A stretch of 13,180 nucleotides of DNA from Alphaproteobacteria bacterium (lineage in GTDB: Bacteria > Pseudomonadota > Alphaproteobacteria > Rhizobiales > Devosiaceae): positions 19,026 through 32,205 of the forward strand of contig JAADFY010000169.1 of the NCBI GenBank assembly GCA_013152625.1, in the 5' to 3' direction. Within the stretch, counting starts at the first letter, position 1. Each line of letters begins with the position of its first letter. Below, one piece after another: positions 6,342-12,667 of this stretch. The notes under the pieces were generated by a model. The model made no database searches. It was not told where the DNA came from and saw only the letters and a list, made by a program, of their open reading frames with translations. The position numbers and the translations under genes are program-made.

Positions 6342-7472
6342 TTGGCAAAACCAGACGGTCCCCGGCCGGCATCGGCCATGCCCCGCCATACTGATACGCT
6401 CGACCCGGCTACCTTGCGCTTTGCCCAGGCCCTGACCGATCCGTGCCTGATCGTGGACGCGCGTACCTGGCTGCACTTTGCAAATTCCGCCGCGATTCGG
6501 CTGTTTGCGGACCTGCGCCTGGCAGCGCCGCTGGCCTTGTCTTTGCGCAATCCCGCTTTGCTCGGCCTGCTGCAATCCGCCATTGCCGACACCGCCCATC
6601 GCACCGCCGAACTCTCCATGACCAGCCCGCAACAGCTGCATTTCAGGGCAAATGTGTCGCCGCTGCCGCCGTTGGGAGATGTTCGAAACGGCCCGGTCCC
6701 CCTGTTCGTCATTCATCTTGTTGACCAGACCGAGCAGTTCCGCCTCGACCGCATGCGGTCCGATTTCGTCGCCAATGCCTCCCACGAACTGCGCACGCCG
6801 TTGACCGCCCTGATCGGCTTTATCGAAACCCTGGCCGGCCCGGCCGCCAACGATCCCCCCGCCCAGGCAAAGTTCCTGGCCATCATGCGCACCCAGGCTG
6901 AGCGCATGTCCAATCTGGTTGATGATCTGCTTTCCCTGTCGCGGATCGAAATGCGCCAGCATTTGCCCCCGTCCGGAACCGTAAATCTCAACCATCTGGC
7001 CCGCGAGGTTGTCGAGGCCATGCGCCATCGCGCCAATGAGGCGGGGCTTGCCATAAAATTTGTACCGGCTGCCGGTCGCCCCCAGGTGACCGGCGATCGT
7101 GCCGAACTGCATCAGGCCATCGAAAACCTGCTCGATAACGCACTCAAATACGGGGCCGGCGGCAACCGCATAGAGGTAACGGTGGGCGCTTCGGGGGAGT
7201 TTTCGCGAACCGAGTATGAAATTGCCGTAACAGACCATGGCGCCGGCGTTGCCGCCGATCACGTTCCCCGGCTCACCGAACGTTTCTACCGCGTGGACAC
7301 CGGCGCCAGCCAGACCGGCAAGGGCACCGGTCTGGGTCTGGCCATCGTCAAGCACATCGTCAGCCGTCACCGGGGCGAGATGACCATCGTGTCGACACCG
7401 GGCCAGGGCATGCGAGTCGGGGTACATCTTCCCGGACAGAACGCCGGTTCGCAAGAAACTTCGAATAAATAG
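6342..7472 (+). CDS. phoR: Phosphate-regulon sensor histidine kinase PhoR (apparently without membrane anchor)
   Basis: Sensor kinase expected to phosphorylate PhoB when phosphate is scarce. Numbering from an in-frame TTG at 6291: a PAS-like region at about 40-150; H-box FVANASHELRTPLTAL with the phosphorylated His165; N-box NLLDNALKY (279-287); G1 DHGAGV (315-320); F-box RFYR; and G2 GKGTGLGL (343-350). PhoR proteins usually begin with one or two membrane helices; here none is seen, at most a hydrophobic stretch of about 15 residues if 6291 is used. No ATG fits upstream, because the frame is closed by TGA at 6258. I chose TTG 6342 (376 residues) because GGAG lies at 6327-6330; ATG 6378 is the other candidate. 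It is followed after 127 bases by pstS, which supports the PhoR assignment over another kinase. Confidence 0.85.
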   Translation: MAKPDGPRPASAMPRHTDTLDPATLRFAQALTDPCLIVDARTWLHFANSAAIRLFADLRLAAPLALSLRNPALLGLLQSAIADTAHRTAELSMTSPQQLHFRANVSPLPPLGDVRNGPVPLFVIHLVDQTEQFRLDRMRSDFVANASHELRTPLTALIGFIETLAGPAANDPPAQAKFLAIMRTQAERMSNLVDDLLSLSRIEMRQHLPPSGTVNLNHLAREVVEAMRHRANEAGLAIKFVPAAGRPQVTGDRAELHQAIENLLDNALKYGAGGNRIEVTVGASGEFSRTEYEIAVTDHGAGVAADHVPRLTERFYRVDTGASQTGKGTGLGLAIVKHIVSRHRGEMTIVSTPGQGMRVGVHLPGQNAGSQETSNK

Positions 7473-7503
7473 CGCAATTACAACGCGTTAAGGTATTATC
7501 GCC

Positions 7504-7521
7504 CTGTAACATTTCTCCCGT
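7504..7521 (+). promoter_or_regulatory. Possible PhoB box upstream of pstS
   Basis: CTGTAAC-ATTT-CTCCCGT has the spacing of a Pho box (7-bp half, 4 bases, 7-bp half). The first half matches CTGTCAT at five of seven positions and the second at only four. It lies about 80 bases before pstS in the only sizeable gap of the first part of the operon (7473-7599), where a phosphate-starvation promoter would be expected. No good -10 follows it. A TATTAT at 7494-7499 lies upstream instead. Weak candidate. Confidence 0.25.
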
Positions 7522-7599
7522 AAAAGCAGCGTCAGAGCGGCACGACAAACCATTGGTCGAAGCGGCCTGCCAACCCATTTTCTGTGACGGGGAACAAAT

Positions 7600-8619
7600 A
7601 TGCTTCTCAGAGCCCGCACCATGGCCACCGTCGCGGCGGTTATGTTTGTTCTGTCCGCAACCGCTGCCACCACCGCCCTGGCCCAGACCCGCGCTCAGGT
7701 CCGTATTGTGGGATCCTCGACCCTGTTTCCGTTCGCCACCGCCGTGGCCGAGCGGTTTGGCCAGTCCGGCGGGTTCCCCACCCCGGTGGTCGAAGCCACG
7801 GGAACCGGCGGTGGCCTCAATCTGTTTTGCCGGGGGATTGGCGTCCGAACACCTGACATTGTAAACGCCTCCCGGCGGATCAAAGCCTCGGAGCTGGCAT
7901 TATGTATGGCCAATGGCGTCACGCCGGTGGAGGTCAAGGTCGGATTTGACGGCATTGTTGTGGCTTCTGCCGCCACCTCGCAGCCATTTGATCTCACCCG
8001 TGAGCAGATTTTTCTTGCCCTCGTCCGCCGCTTGCCGGTTGCGGGAGAACTTGGTGCCAACCCCAACCGGCTCTGGTCGGACATTGACCCCGCGTTGCCC
8101 GAAATTGCTATTGAGGTTCTGGGGCCGCCCCCCACTTCGGGGACCCGCGAAGCCTTTGTCGAGCAAGTCATGATCGCGGCGTGCCCGGCGGATATGCAGG
8201 AGCGCGATTGCTCGGAACTGCGCGAGGACGGCGTTTATATCGATGCCGGCGAGAACGACAATCTGATTGTGCAAAAGCTCACCGCCAATCCCCGGGCTCT
8301 GGGAATTTTCGGCTTTTCCTTTCTCGACCAGAACAGCGACAAGCTCATTGGCCATCGGGTCGACGGTATCGCGCCCACCTTCGACAATATCGCCGATGGC
8401 GCATACCCGATTTCGCGTTCCCTGTTCTTTTACCTCAAGAGCGAACATGTGGGCGCCATTGACGGCCTTGGCGAATATGTGGCCGCCTTCACCGACGACC
8501 GGGCCTGGGGGGATGACGGCTACCTGACCGAAAAGGGCCTGGTGCCCCTTGTTGCCGCCGACCGTGAAAAATTCCGCGCCGACGCCACGGCCCTTGTCCC
8601 CGTAAGTTTGAAACCATAA
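7600..8619 (+). CDS. pstS: Phosphate-binding protein PstS
   Basis: Periplasmic receptor that captures inorganic phosphate for the PstCAB transporter, 339 residues. The signal peptide runs to about residue 28 (ALA before QT). Phosphate-site elements are visible: VGSSTLFPFA (37-46), TGTGGGLNLFCRGIG (67-81), PDIVNASRRI (85-94) and PTSGTREAF (178-186). Two cysteines at 195 and 204 within CPADMQERDC could form a disulfide in the periplasm. The ATG at 7600 has GGGGA 6 bases upstream (7589-7593). The gene follows phoR after 127 bases and precedes pstC by 14. The PstS family assignment is firm from the SST/TSGT motifs and the position. Confidence 0.95.
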   Translation: MLLRARTMATVAAVMFVLSATAATTALAQTRAQVRIVGSSTLFPFATAVAERFGQSGGFPTPVVEATGTGGGLNLFCRGIGVRTPDIVNASRRIKASELALCMANGVTPVEVKVGFDGIVVASAATSQPFDLTREQIFLALVRRLPVAGELGANPNRLWSDIDPALPEIAIEVLGPPPTSGTREAFVEQVMIAACPADMQERDCSELREDGVYIDAGENDNLIVQKLTANPRALGIFGFSFLDQNSDKLIGHRVDGIAPTFDNIADGAYPISRSLFFYLKSEHVGAIDGLGEYVAAFTDDRAWGDDGYLTEKGLVPLVAADREKFRADATALVPVSLKP

Positions 8620-8633
8620 GGAAAGAGAACCCG

Positions 8634-10025
8634 GTGGCCCCCCTATTCGTTCTGGTGGTGCTCTTGCTGGTCGGTCTGGCGCTGGTTCTTGCCGGCCGGG
8701 CCCGGGCGGTGGCCCTGGTGGGCGGTGATACCACCGCTTTGGCCTCACGACCCGCATATCACGGGGCTTTTTTGCTTCTTGCGGCGCTGGTTCCCGCTGC
8801 ATCGGTGTTGATAGTCTGGGCGATGGCCGGGCCGGTTCTGACCGGCTGGCTGGTTGTTGCCAGCCTCGGTGAGGCACTGGCCCCGCTGGATGCCGCCGAG
8901 CGCGGCGTTCTTCTTGCCAGCGCCAGCGAATTCGCTGCCGGCAGGGGGTTTGGCACCCCTTCGCCGCTGGTCGAGAATGCCGCCATGGCCTACCGGAGCA
9001 TGGGCTCGGCGGTGCACTGGCTATTCGGGTTTCTCGCAACGTCTGGCGCCGTTGCCGGGGCGCTTTGGGGCTGGCGCAAGATCGCCCCCCGCTGGCCGGC
9101 CCGGCCCTACGTCGAACGGGCGATCATAACGCTGTTGGGCGCTGCCGCCGGTCTGGCCATTTTGACCACCCTGGCCATAATTTTTTCGCTGGTGCTGGAG
9201 AGCATTCGGTTTTTCCAGCTCGTTTCGCCCATTGATTTCCTGTTTGGCCTCCACTGGAGCCCCCAAAGCGCCTATGCCGGCGTTGGCGGCGAAGCCGGCA
9301 CCCGGACCGGCGAGGTTTTCGGGGCGTTGCCGGTGCTTGCCGGCACGTTACTGATCACCGCCATCGCCATCGCAATAGCCGCCCCCGTCGGCCTGCTATC
9401 GGCCATTTATCTGTCCGAATATGCCTCAGATCCGGCCCGGGCAATCCTGAAACCCGTGCTTGAGATTCTCGCCGGCATACCGACGATCGTTTACGGGTTT
9501 TTTGCCGCGTTAAGCGTTGCCCCGTTTGTGCGTCAGATGGGTGAAGCCGTGGGCCTGTCGGTTTCCTCCCAGAGCGCTCTGGCCGCCGGGCTGGTCATGG
9601 GTGTCATGATCATCCCGTTTGTCTCCTCCCTGTCCGACGACATCATCCGCGCGGTGCCCCAGACCCTGCGCGACGCCTCTGCGGCCCTGGGCGCCACCCG
9701 TTCGGAGACCATCGTTAAAACTGTTTTGCCCGCCGCCATGCCCGGTGTTGTCTCGGCGCTGCTGCTGGCCATTTCCCGGGCCATCGGCGAAACCATGATT
9801 GTGGTCATGGCCGCCGGTCTTGCCGCCAATCTAACGCTCAATCCGTTTGAAGCCGTTACCACGGTGACGGTCCAGATCGTCACGCTGCTGGTGGGCGATC
9901 AGGCCTTCGACAGCGCAAAAACCCTCTCCGCATTCGCCCTGGGCCTGATGCTGTTCACCATCACCCTCATGTTCAACATTCTCGCCTTGAAAATCGTAAC
10001 GAAATATCGCCAGAACTATGACTGA
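8634..10025 (+). CDS. pstC: Phosphate ABC transporter permease PstC (long form)
   Basis: One of the two channel subunits of the high-affinity phosphate importer, 463 residues. The start is GTG at 8634, behind AAGGA and AGAG overlapping the end of pstS. The C-terminal half (about 230-455) is the classical permease: GIPTIVYGFFAALS (281-294), the EAA loop LRDASAALGATRSETIVKTV (345-364) and AISRAIGETM (379-388). The first 190 residues are extra compared with E. coli PstC (about 319 residues). They contain at least three hydrophobic segments (about 4-20, 43-64, 128-145) and a hydrophilic stretch between them, followed by the usual first permease helix at about 164-190. I recall this N-terminal region as a described proteobacterial domain (DUF3708). 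Its stop overlaps the pstA start by 8 bases. Confidence 0.95.
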   Translation: MAPLFVLVVLLLVGLALVLAGRARAVALVGGDTTALASRPAYHGAFLLLAALVPAASVLIVWAMAGPVLTGWLVVASLGEALAPLDAAERGVLLASASEFAAGRGFGTPSPLVENAAMAYRSMGSAVHWLFGFLATSGAVAGALWGWRKIAPRWPARPYVERAIITLLGAAAGLAILTTLAIIFSLVLESIRFFQLVSPIDFLFGLHWSPQSAYAGVGGEAGTRTGEVFGALPVLAGTLLITAIAIAIAAPVGLLSAIYLSEYASDPARAILKPVLEILAGIPTIVYGFFAALSVAPFVRQMGEAVGLSVSSQSALAAGLVMGVMIIPFVSSLSDDIIRAVPQTLRDASAALGATRSETIVKTVLPAAMPGVVSALLLAISRAIGETMIVVMAAGLAANLTLNPFEAVTTVTVQIVTLLVGDQAFDSAKTLSAFALGLMLFTITLMFNILALKIVTKYRQNYD

Positions 10026-11577
10026 TGCCCGCAATGGCGATGATTTCGCCACCATCCACACCCGCCCTGCGGCCCGCAAGCGGCTGGCGCGCCGCTATCG
10101 CGCCGAACGCCGGTTCCGGTTTTTTGGCGCCGCGGCAATTTTCCTTTCGGTCGGGTTTTTAGCCCTTTTGCTGGGCAGTATTGTCCTAAAGGCCCTGCCG
10201 GCGTTTACCCACAACTTCGCCGCCCTGGAATTCGACCTCTCCGCCCCCCTTGAAGCCAGCGATCCGGCCACCGCCGATTATGACGCCATCGTCCGCAATG
10301 CCTTGCGCGACCGGTTCCCCGAAGTCGCCGGGCGCACCCTTCGCCGGGAGCTTTCCGCGCTGTTGTCCTCGGCCGCCCCGGTGTACCTTGCAAGACAATT
10401 CCAGGCCCGGCCCGCCGGCACCGGGTTTACCGTCCCCCTGTCCGATACCGCCGACCTTTATCTAAAAGGCCTTCTGGCCCGAAGCCGCACCATTGTTGCC
10501 ACCGGCCCGGCCAAATGGACCACCTCCGGCGAACGCGGAGCACTCGAAACGGTAACGGCGCCGGACCTGAGGGCCATAGAAAACGCCTTCACCGGGCAAG
10601 GCGGTCAAGACGGTCAACGCCCGTCGATCCTGATCGAAATTGCCGGCGGTGTTCTAAAAATTGGCCAACTCGACGCGAACATTCCGGGCGGTGTCTGGTT
10701 GGCACGGCCCCGGGAAACCGGCAACGCCGCCGAACCCGGCCAGTGGCGCATCCGAATATTTGATACCCCCCAGGCGAAACGCAAACTCAGTGATCGCCAG
10801 ATCGTCTGGCTGGACCGGCTGGTGGCCAATGGCACGGTCCGCCCGGCCCTTAACACGATATTTTTCACCCGTGGCGCCAGCCGCGAACCGGAAATGGCCG
10901 GCATCTGGGGCGCCGTGGTCGGATCAGCTCTTGCGCTTGTGGTCACCCTCGCCCTGGCCTTTCCCCTTGGGGTCGGCGCCGCCATTTACATGCACGAATT
11001 TGCGCGCCCCGGACGCTGGAGCCGCTTTGTCGAGGTCAACATCAACAACCTCGCTGCCGTGCCTTCCATAATATTCGGGCTGTTGGGTCTGGCGGTGCTG
11101 CTCAACGTGTTTGGCCTGCACCGCTCTGCGCCCTATGTGGGGGGAATTGTGCTGGCGCTAATGACCCTGCCCACCATCATCATTGCCGCCCGGGTGGCCC
11201 TTGGCGCGGTGCCCGGATCCATCCGCCAGGCGGCGCTGGCGGTAGGGGCCTCCCCGTTGCAGACGGTCTTCCACCATGTCCTGCCCCGGGCAATGCCCGC
11301 CATCATGACCGGCACCATTATCGGCATGGCCCGGGCGCTGGGCGAAACCGCGCCCCTGCTCATGATCGGCATGGTCGCCTTCATTGTTGATATTCCCGGC
11401 GGATTTGCCGATCCGGCCACGGTCCTGCCGGTGCAGATTTTCATGTGGGCCGATTTCCCCGAAGCCGCATTCGGTTACCGGTCGGCTGCCGCCATTCTGG
11501 TTTTGCTGGTGTTTTTGCTGGCCATGAATGGCGCTGCACTTCTCGTCCGGGCCCGTTTTGAACGCGCCCGCAGCTAA
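10018..11577 (+). CDS. pstA: Phosphate ABC transporter permease PstA (long form)
   Basis: Second channel subunit of the phosphate importer, 519 residues. A basic N-terminus (residues 15-34, rich in Arg) precedes one membrane helix at about 35-58. A region of about 230 hydrophilic residues follows (60-290), predicted to be periplasmic. The standard permease part comes last, from about 295, with NNLAAVPSIIFGLLGLAV (343-360), the EAA loop IRQAALAVGASPLQTVFHHV (402-421) and MARALGETAPLLMIG (437-451). E. coli PstA has about 296 residues, so the loop domain accounts for the excess; I recall it as DUF3333. The ATG at 10018 lies within the end of pstC (8-base overlap, different frame), implying coupled translation. 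pstB follows after 17 bases. Confidence 0.95.
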   Translation: MTDARNGDDFATIHTRPAARKRLARRYRAERRFRFFGAAAIFLSVGFLALLLGSIVLKALPAFTHNFAALEFDLSAPLEASDPATADYDAIVRNALRDRFPEVAGRTLRRELSALLSSAAPVYLARQFQARPAGTGFTVPLSDTADLYLKGLLARSRTIVATGPAKWTTSGERGALETVTAPDLRAIENAFTGQGGQDGQRPSILIEIAGGVLKIGQLDANIPGGVWLARPRETGNAAEPGQWRIRIFDTPQAKRKLSDRQIVWLDRLVANGTVRPALNTIFFTRGASREPEMAGIWGAVVGSALALVVTLALAFPLGVGAAIYMHEFARPGRWSRFVEVNINNLAAVPSIIFGLLGLAVLLNVFGLHRSAPYVGGIVLALMTLPTIIIAARVALGAVPGSIRQAALAVGASPLQTVFHHVLPRAMPAIMTGTIIGMARALGETAPLLMIGMVAFIVDIPGGFADPATVLPVQIFMWADFPEAAFGYRSAAAILVLLVFLLAMNGAALLVRARFERARS

Positions 11578-11582
11578 AAAAA

Positions 11583-11587
11583 AGGAG
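11583..11587 (+). promoter_or_regulatory. Shine-Dalgarno supporting the TTG start of pstB
   Basis: AGGAG ends 7 bases before TTG 11595. No site of similar quality precedes the later in-frame ATG codons (residues 9, 27, 42), so this site decides the start. Confidence 0.75.
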
Positions 11588-11594
11588 ATATCTT

Positions 11595-12464
11595 TTGGAC
11601 ATTTCTGCCCACCCCGAAATGCCGGCGACACCGGCCCCCATTCCCGCCCTGGTCGCGGTCCCCCCGCAATTTATGGCCCCGGAGCGCCACCCGACCGAGG
11701 TGGCGAGCAAGCCAAAGATGACGGTCGAGAATGTCAATGTCTCCTACGGGGACACTCAGGCTTTGTTTGACGTCAGTCTGGACATCGCCCCCCATCAGGT
11801 CACCTCGCTCATTGGCCCCTCAGGTTGCGGCAAATCCACCTTGTTGCGCTGCCTGAACCGCATGAACGACACGATCCCCCAATGCCGGGTAAGTGGACGC
11901 ATTACCATGGATGGCCGGGATATTTATCACCGGGATGTCGATGTGGTGGAATTGCGCGCCCGTGTCGGCATGGTGTTTCAAAAGCCCAACCCGTTTCCGA
12001 AATCCATATACGAGAATGTCGCCTATGGCCCCCGCATTCACGGCATGACCCGCAATCGCGGCGAACTGGACGCATTGGTGGAGACTGTGCTGCGCCGGGT
12101 GGGCCTGTACGACGAGGTGCATGATCGGCTCGATCTGGCCGGCACGGCCCTGTCGGGGGGGCAGCAGCAACGCCTGTGTATCGCCCGCGCCATTGCCACC
12201 CGTCCTGAAATATTGCTCATGGACGAGCCCTGTTCGGCCCTTGACCCCATAGCGACAGCCATTATTGAAGACCTGATCGGCCAGCTGCGCGAAACCTTTA
12301 CCATCGTCATGGTCACCCATTCCATGCAGCAGGCCGCCCGCATCAGCCAGAGAACGGCATTTTTTCACCTCGGCAGGCTGGTTGAACAAGGCCCCACCGG
12401 CGAGATATTCACCAATCCCGCCAATCCCAGAACCAAAGACTACGTAACCGGCAGGACCGGCTAG
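11595..12464 (+). CDS. pstB: Phosphate ABC transporter ATP-binding protein PstB
   Basis: Cytoplasmic ATPase that powers phosphate import through PstCA, 289 residues. Walker A is GPSGCGKST (74-82), the Q-loop is VFQKPNPFPKSIYENV (127-142, typical of PstB), the signature is LSGGQQQR (186-193), Walker B is ILLMDEP (206-212) followed by CSALDP, and the H-loop is VTHSMQQAAR (240-249). The C-terminus DYVTGRTG matches the usual PstB end. The start is TTG with a good Shine-Dalgarno. It adds about 41 Pro/Ala-rich residues before MTVENVNVSYG, where most PstB proteins begin. If translation began at that ATG (11718) the protein would have 248 residues, the usual length. The TAG stop abuts the first intergenic palindrome. 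Confidence 0.95.
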   Translation: MDISAHPEMPATPAPIPALVAVPPQFMAPERHPTEVASKPKMTVENVNVSYGDTQALFDVSLDIAPHQVTSLIGPSGCGKSTLLRCLNRMNDTIPQCRVSGRITMDGRDIYHRDVDVVELRARVGMVFQKPNPFPKSIYENVAYGPRIHGMTRNRGELDALVETVLRRVGLYDEVHDRLDLAGTALSGGQQQRLCIARAIATRPEILLMDEPCSALDPIATAIIEDLIGQLRETFTIVMVTHSMQQAARISQRTAFFHLGRLVEQGPTGEIFTNPANPRTKDYVTGRTG

Positions 12465-12465
12465 A

Positions 12466-12511
12466 GCGTGTCACCGATAAGTGGGTACCGGTTATCGGAT
12501 AAATGACACGC
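12466..12511. repeat. Palindromic intergenic repeat, copy 1
   Basis: Imperfect palindrome directly after the pstB stop. GCGTGTCA (12466-12473) pairs with TGACACGC (12504-12511), and CCGATAA (12474-12480) pairs with TTATCGG (12492-12498). The loop is 11 bases (12481-12491) containing GGTACC, and five unpaired bases (12499-12503) sit on the right arm only. As RNA it would form a long stable stem-loop. The opening ctagagcgtgtca and the core resemble dispersed repeats I remember from Hyphomicrobiales genomes; no search was possible. Confidence 0.85.
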
Positions 12512-12530
12512 GGCAGGAAAAGACTGGAAT

Positions 12531-12583
12531 CGTGTCACCGATAAGTGGGTACCGGGGTACCGGTTATCGGATAAATGACACGC
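12531..12583. repeat. Palindromic intergenic repeat, copy 2, with duplicated loop
   Basis: Second copy of the same palindrome. CGTGTCA (12531-12537) pairs with TGACACG (12576-12582), and CCGATAA (12538-12544) pairs with TTATCGG (12564-12570), with the same five-base ataaa bulge. It is identical to copy 1 except that the loop is 8 bases longer, because GGTACCGG is present twice (12548-12555 and 12556-12563). The 19 bases between the copies (12512-12530) are unrelated. The sequence after copy 2, up to about 12632, may belong to the same repeat family. Confidence 0.85.
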
Positions 12584-12632
12584 TTAAACAAAGGATTAGA
12601 TTGCGGTTTTTGATTCCGTTAAAACATGATGC
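12584..12632. repeat. Possible extension of the dispersed repeat
   Basis: This A/T-richer stretch (cttaaacaaaggattag, then gcggtttttgattccg and ttaaaacatgatgc) resembles, from memory, the distal part of a common Hyphomicrobiales intergenic repeat. It shows no gene. It has no strong internal dyad, so the call rests on resemblance only. Confidence 0.35.
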
Positions 12633-12662
12633 AGCCCATAACCACAGAGCCCATAACCACAG
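12633..12662. repeat. Perfect 15-bp tandem duplication before phoU
   Basis: AGCCCATAACCACAG occurs twice without a gap or mismatch (12633-12647, 12648-12662). The following AG (12663-12664) continues the period. It ends 5 bases before the phoU ATG, so the purine-rich CAGAG motif that could serve as a weak ribosome site is present in both copies, but only the second is at useful spacing. Confidence 0.9.
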
Positions 12663-12667
12663 AGAAC

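Noticed and set aside
6315..7454. 379-codon minus-strand open frame opposite phoR
   Set aside because: It is a mirror of a GC-rich real gene. The histidine-kinase motifs are on the plus strand, and the antisense peptide shows no recognisable family pattern.
7583..7589. CTGTGAC as a Pho-box half-site
   Set aside because: It lies at the pstS Shine-Dalgarno, too close to the start for an activator site, and has no convincing second half 11 bases away.
7900..9039. 379-codon minus-strand open frame opposite pstS and pstC
   Set aside because: It spans two well-supported genes and their junction, has Arg/Pro/Gly-rich composition typical of antisense frames, and has no family motif.
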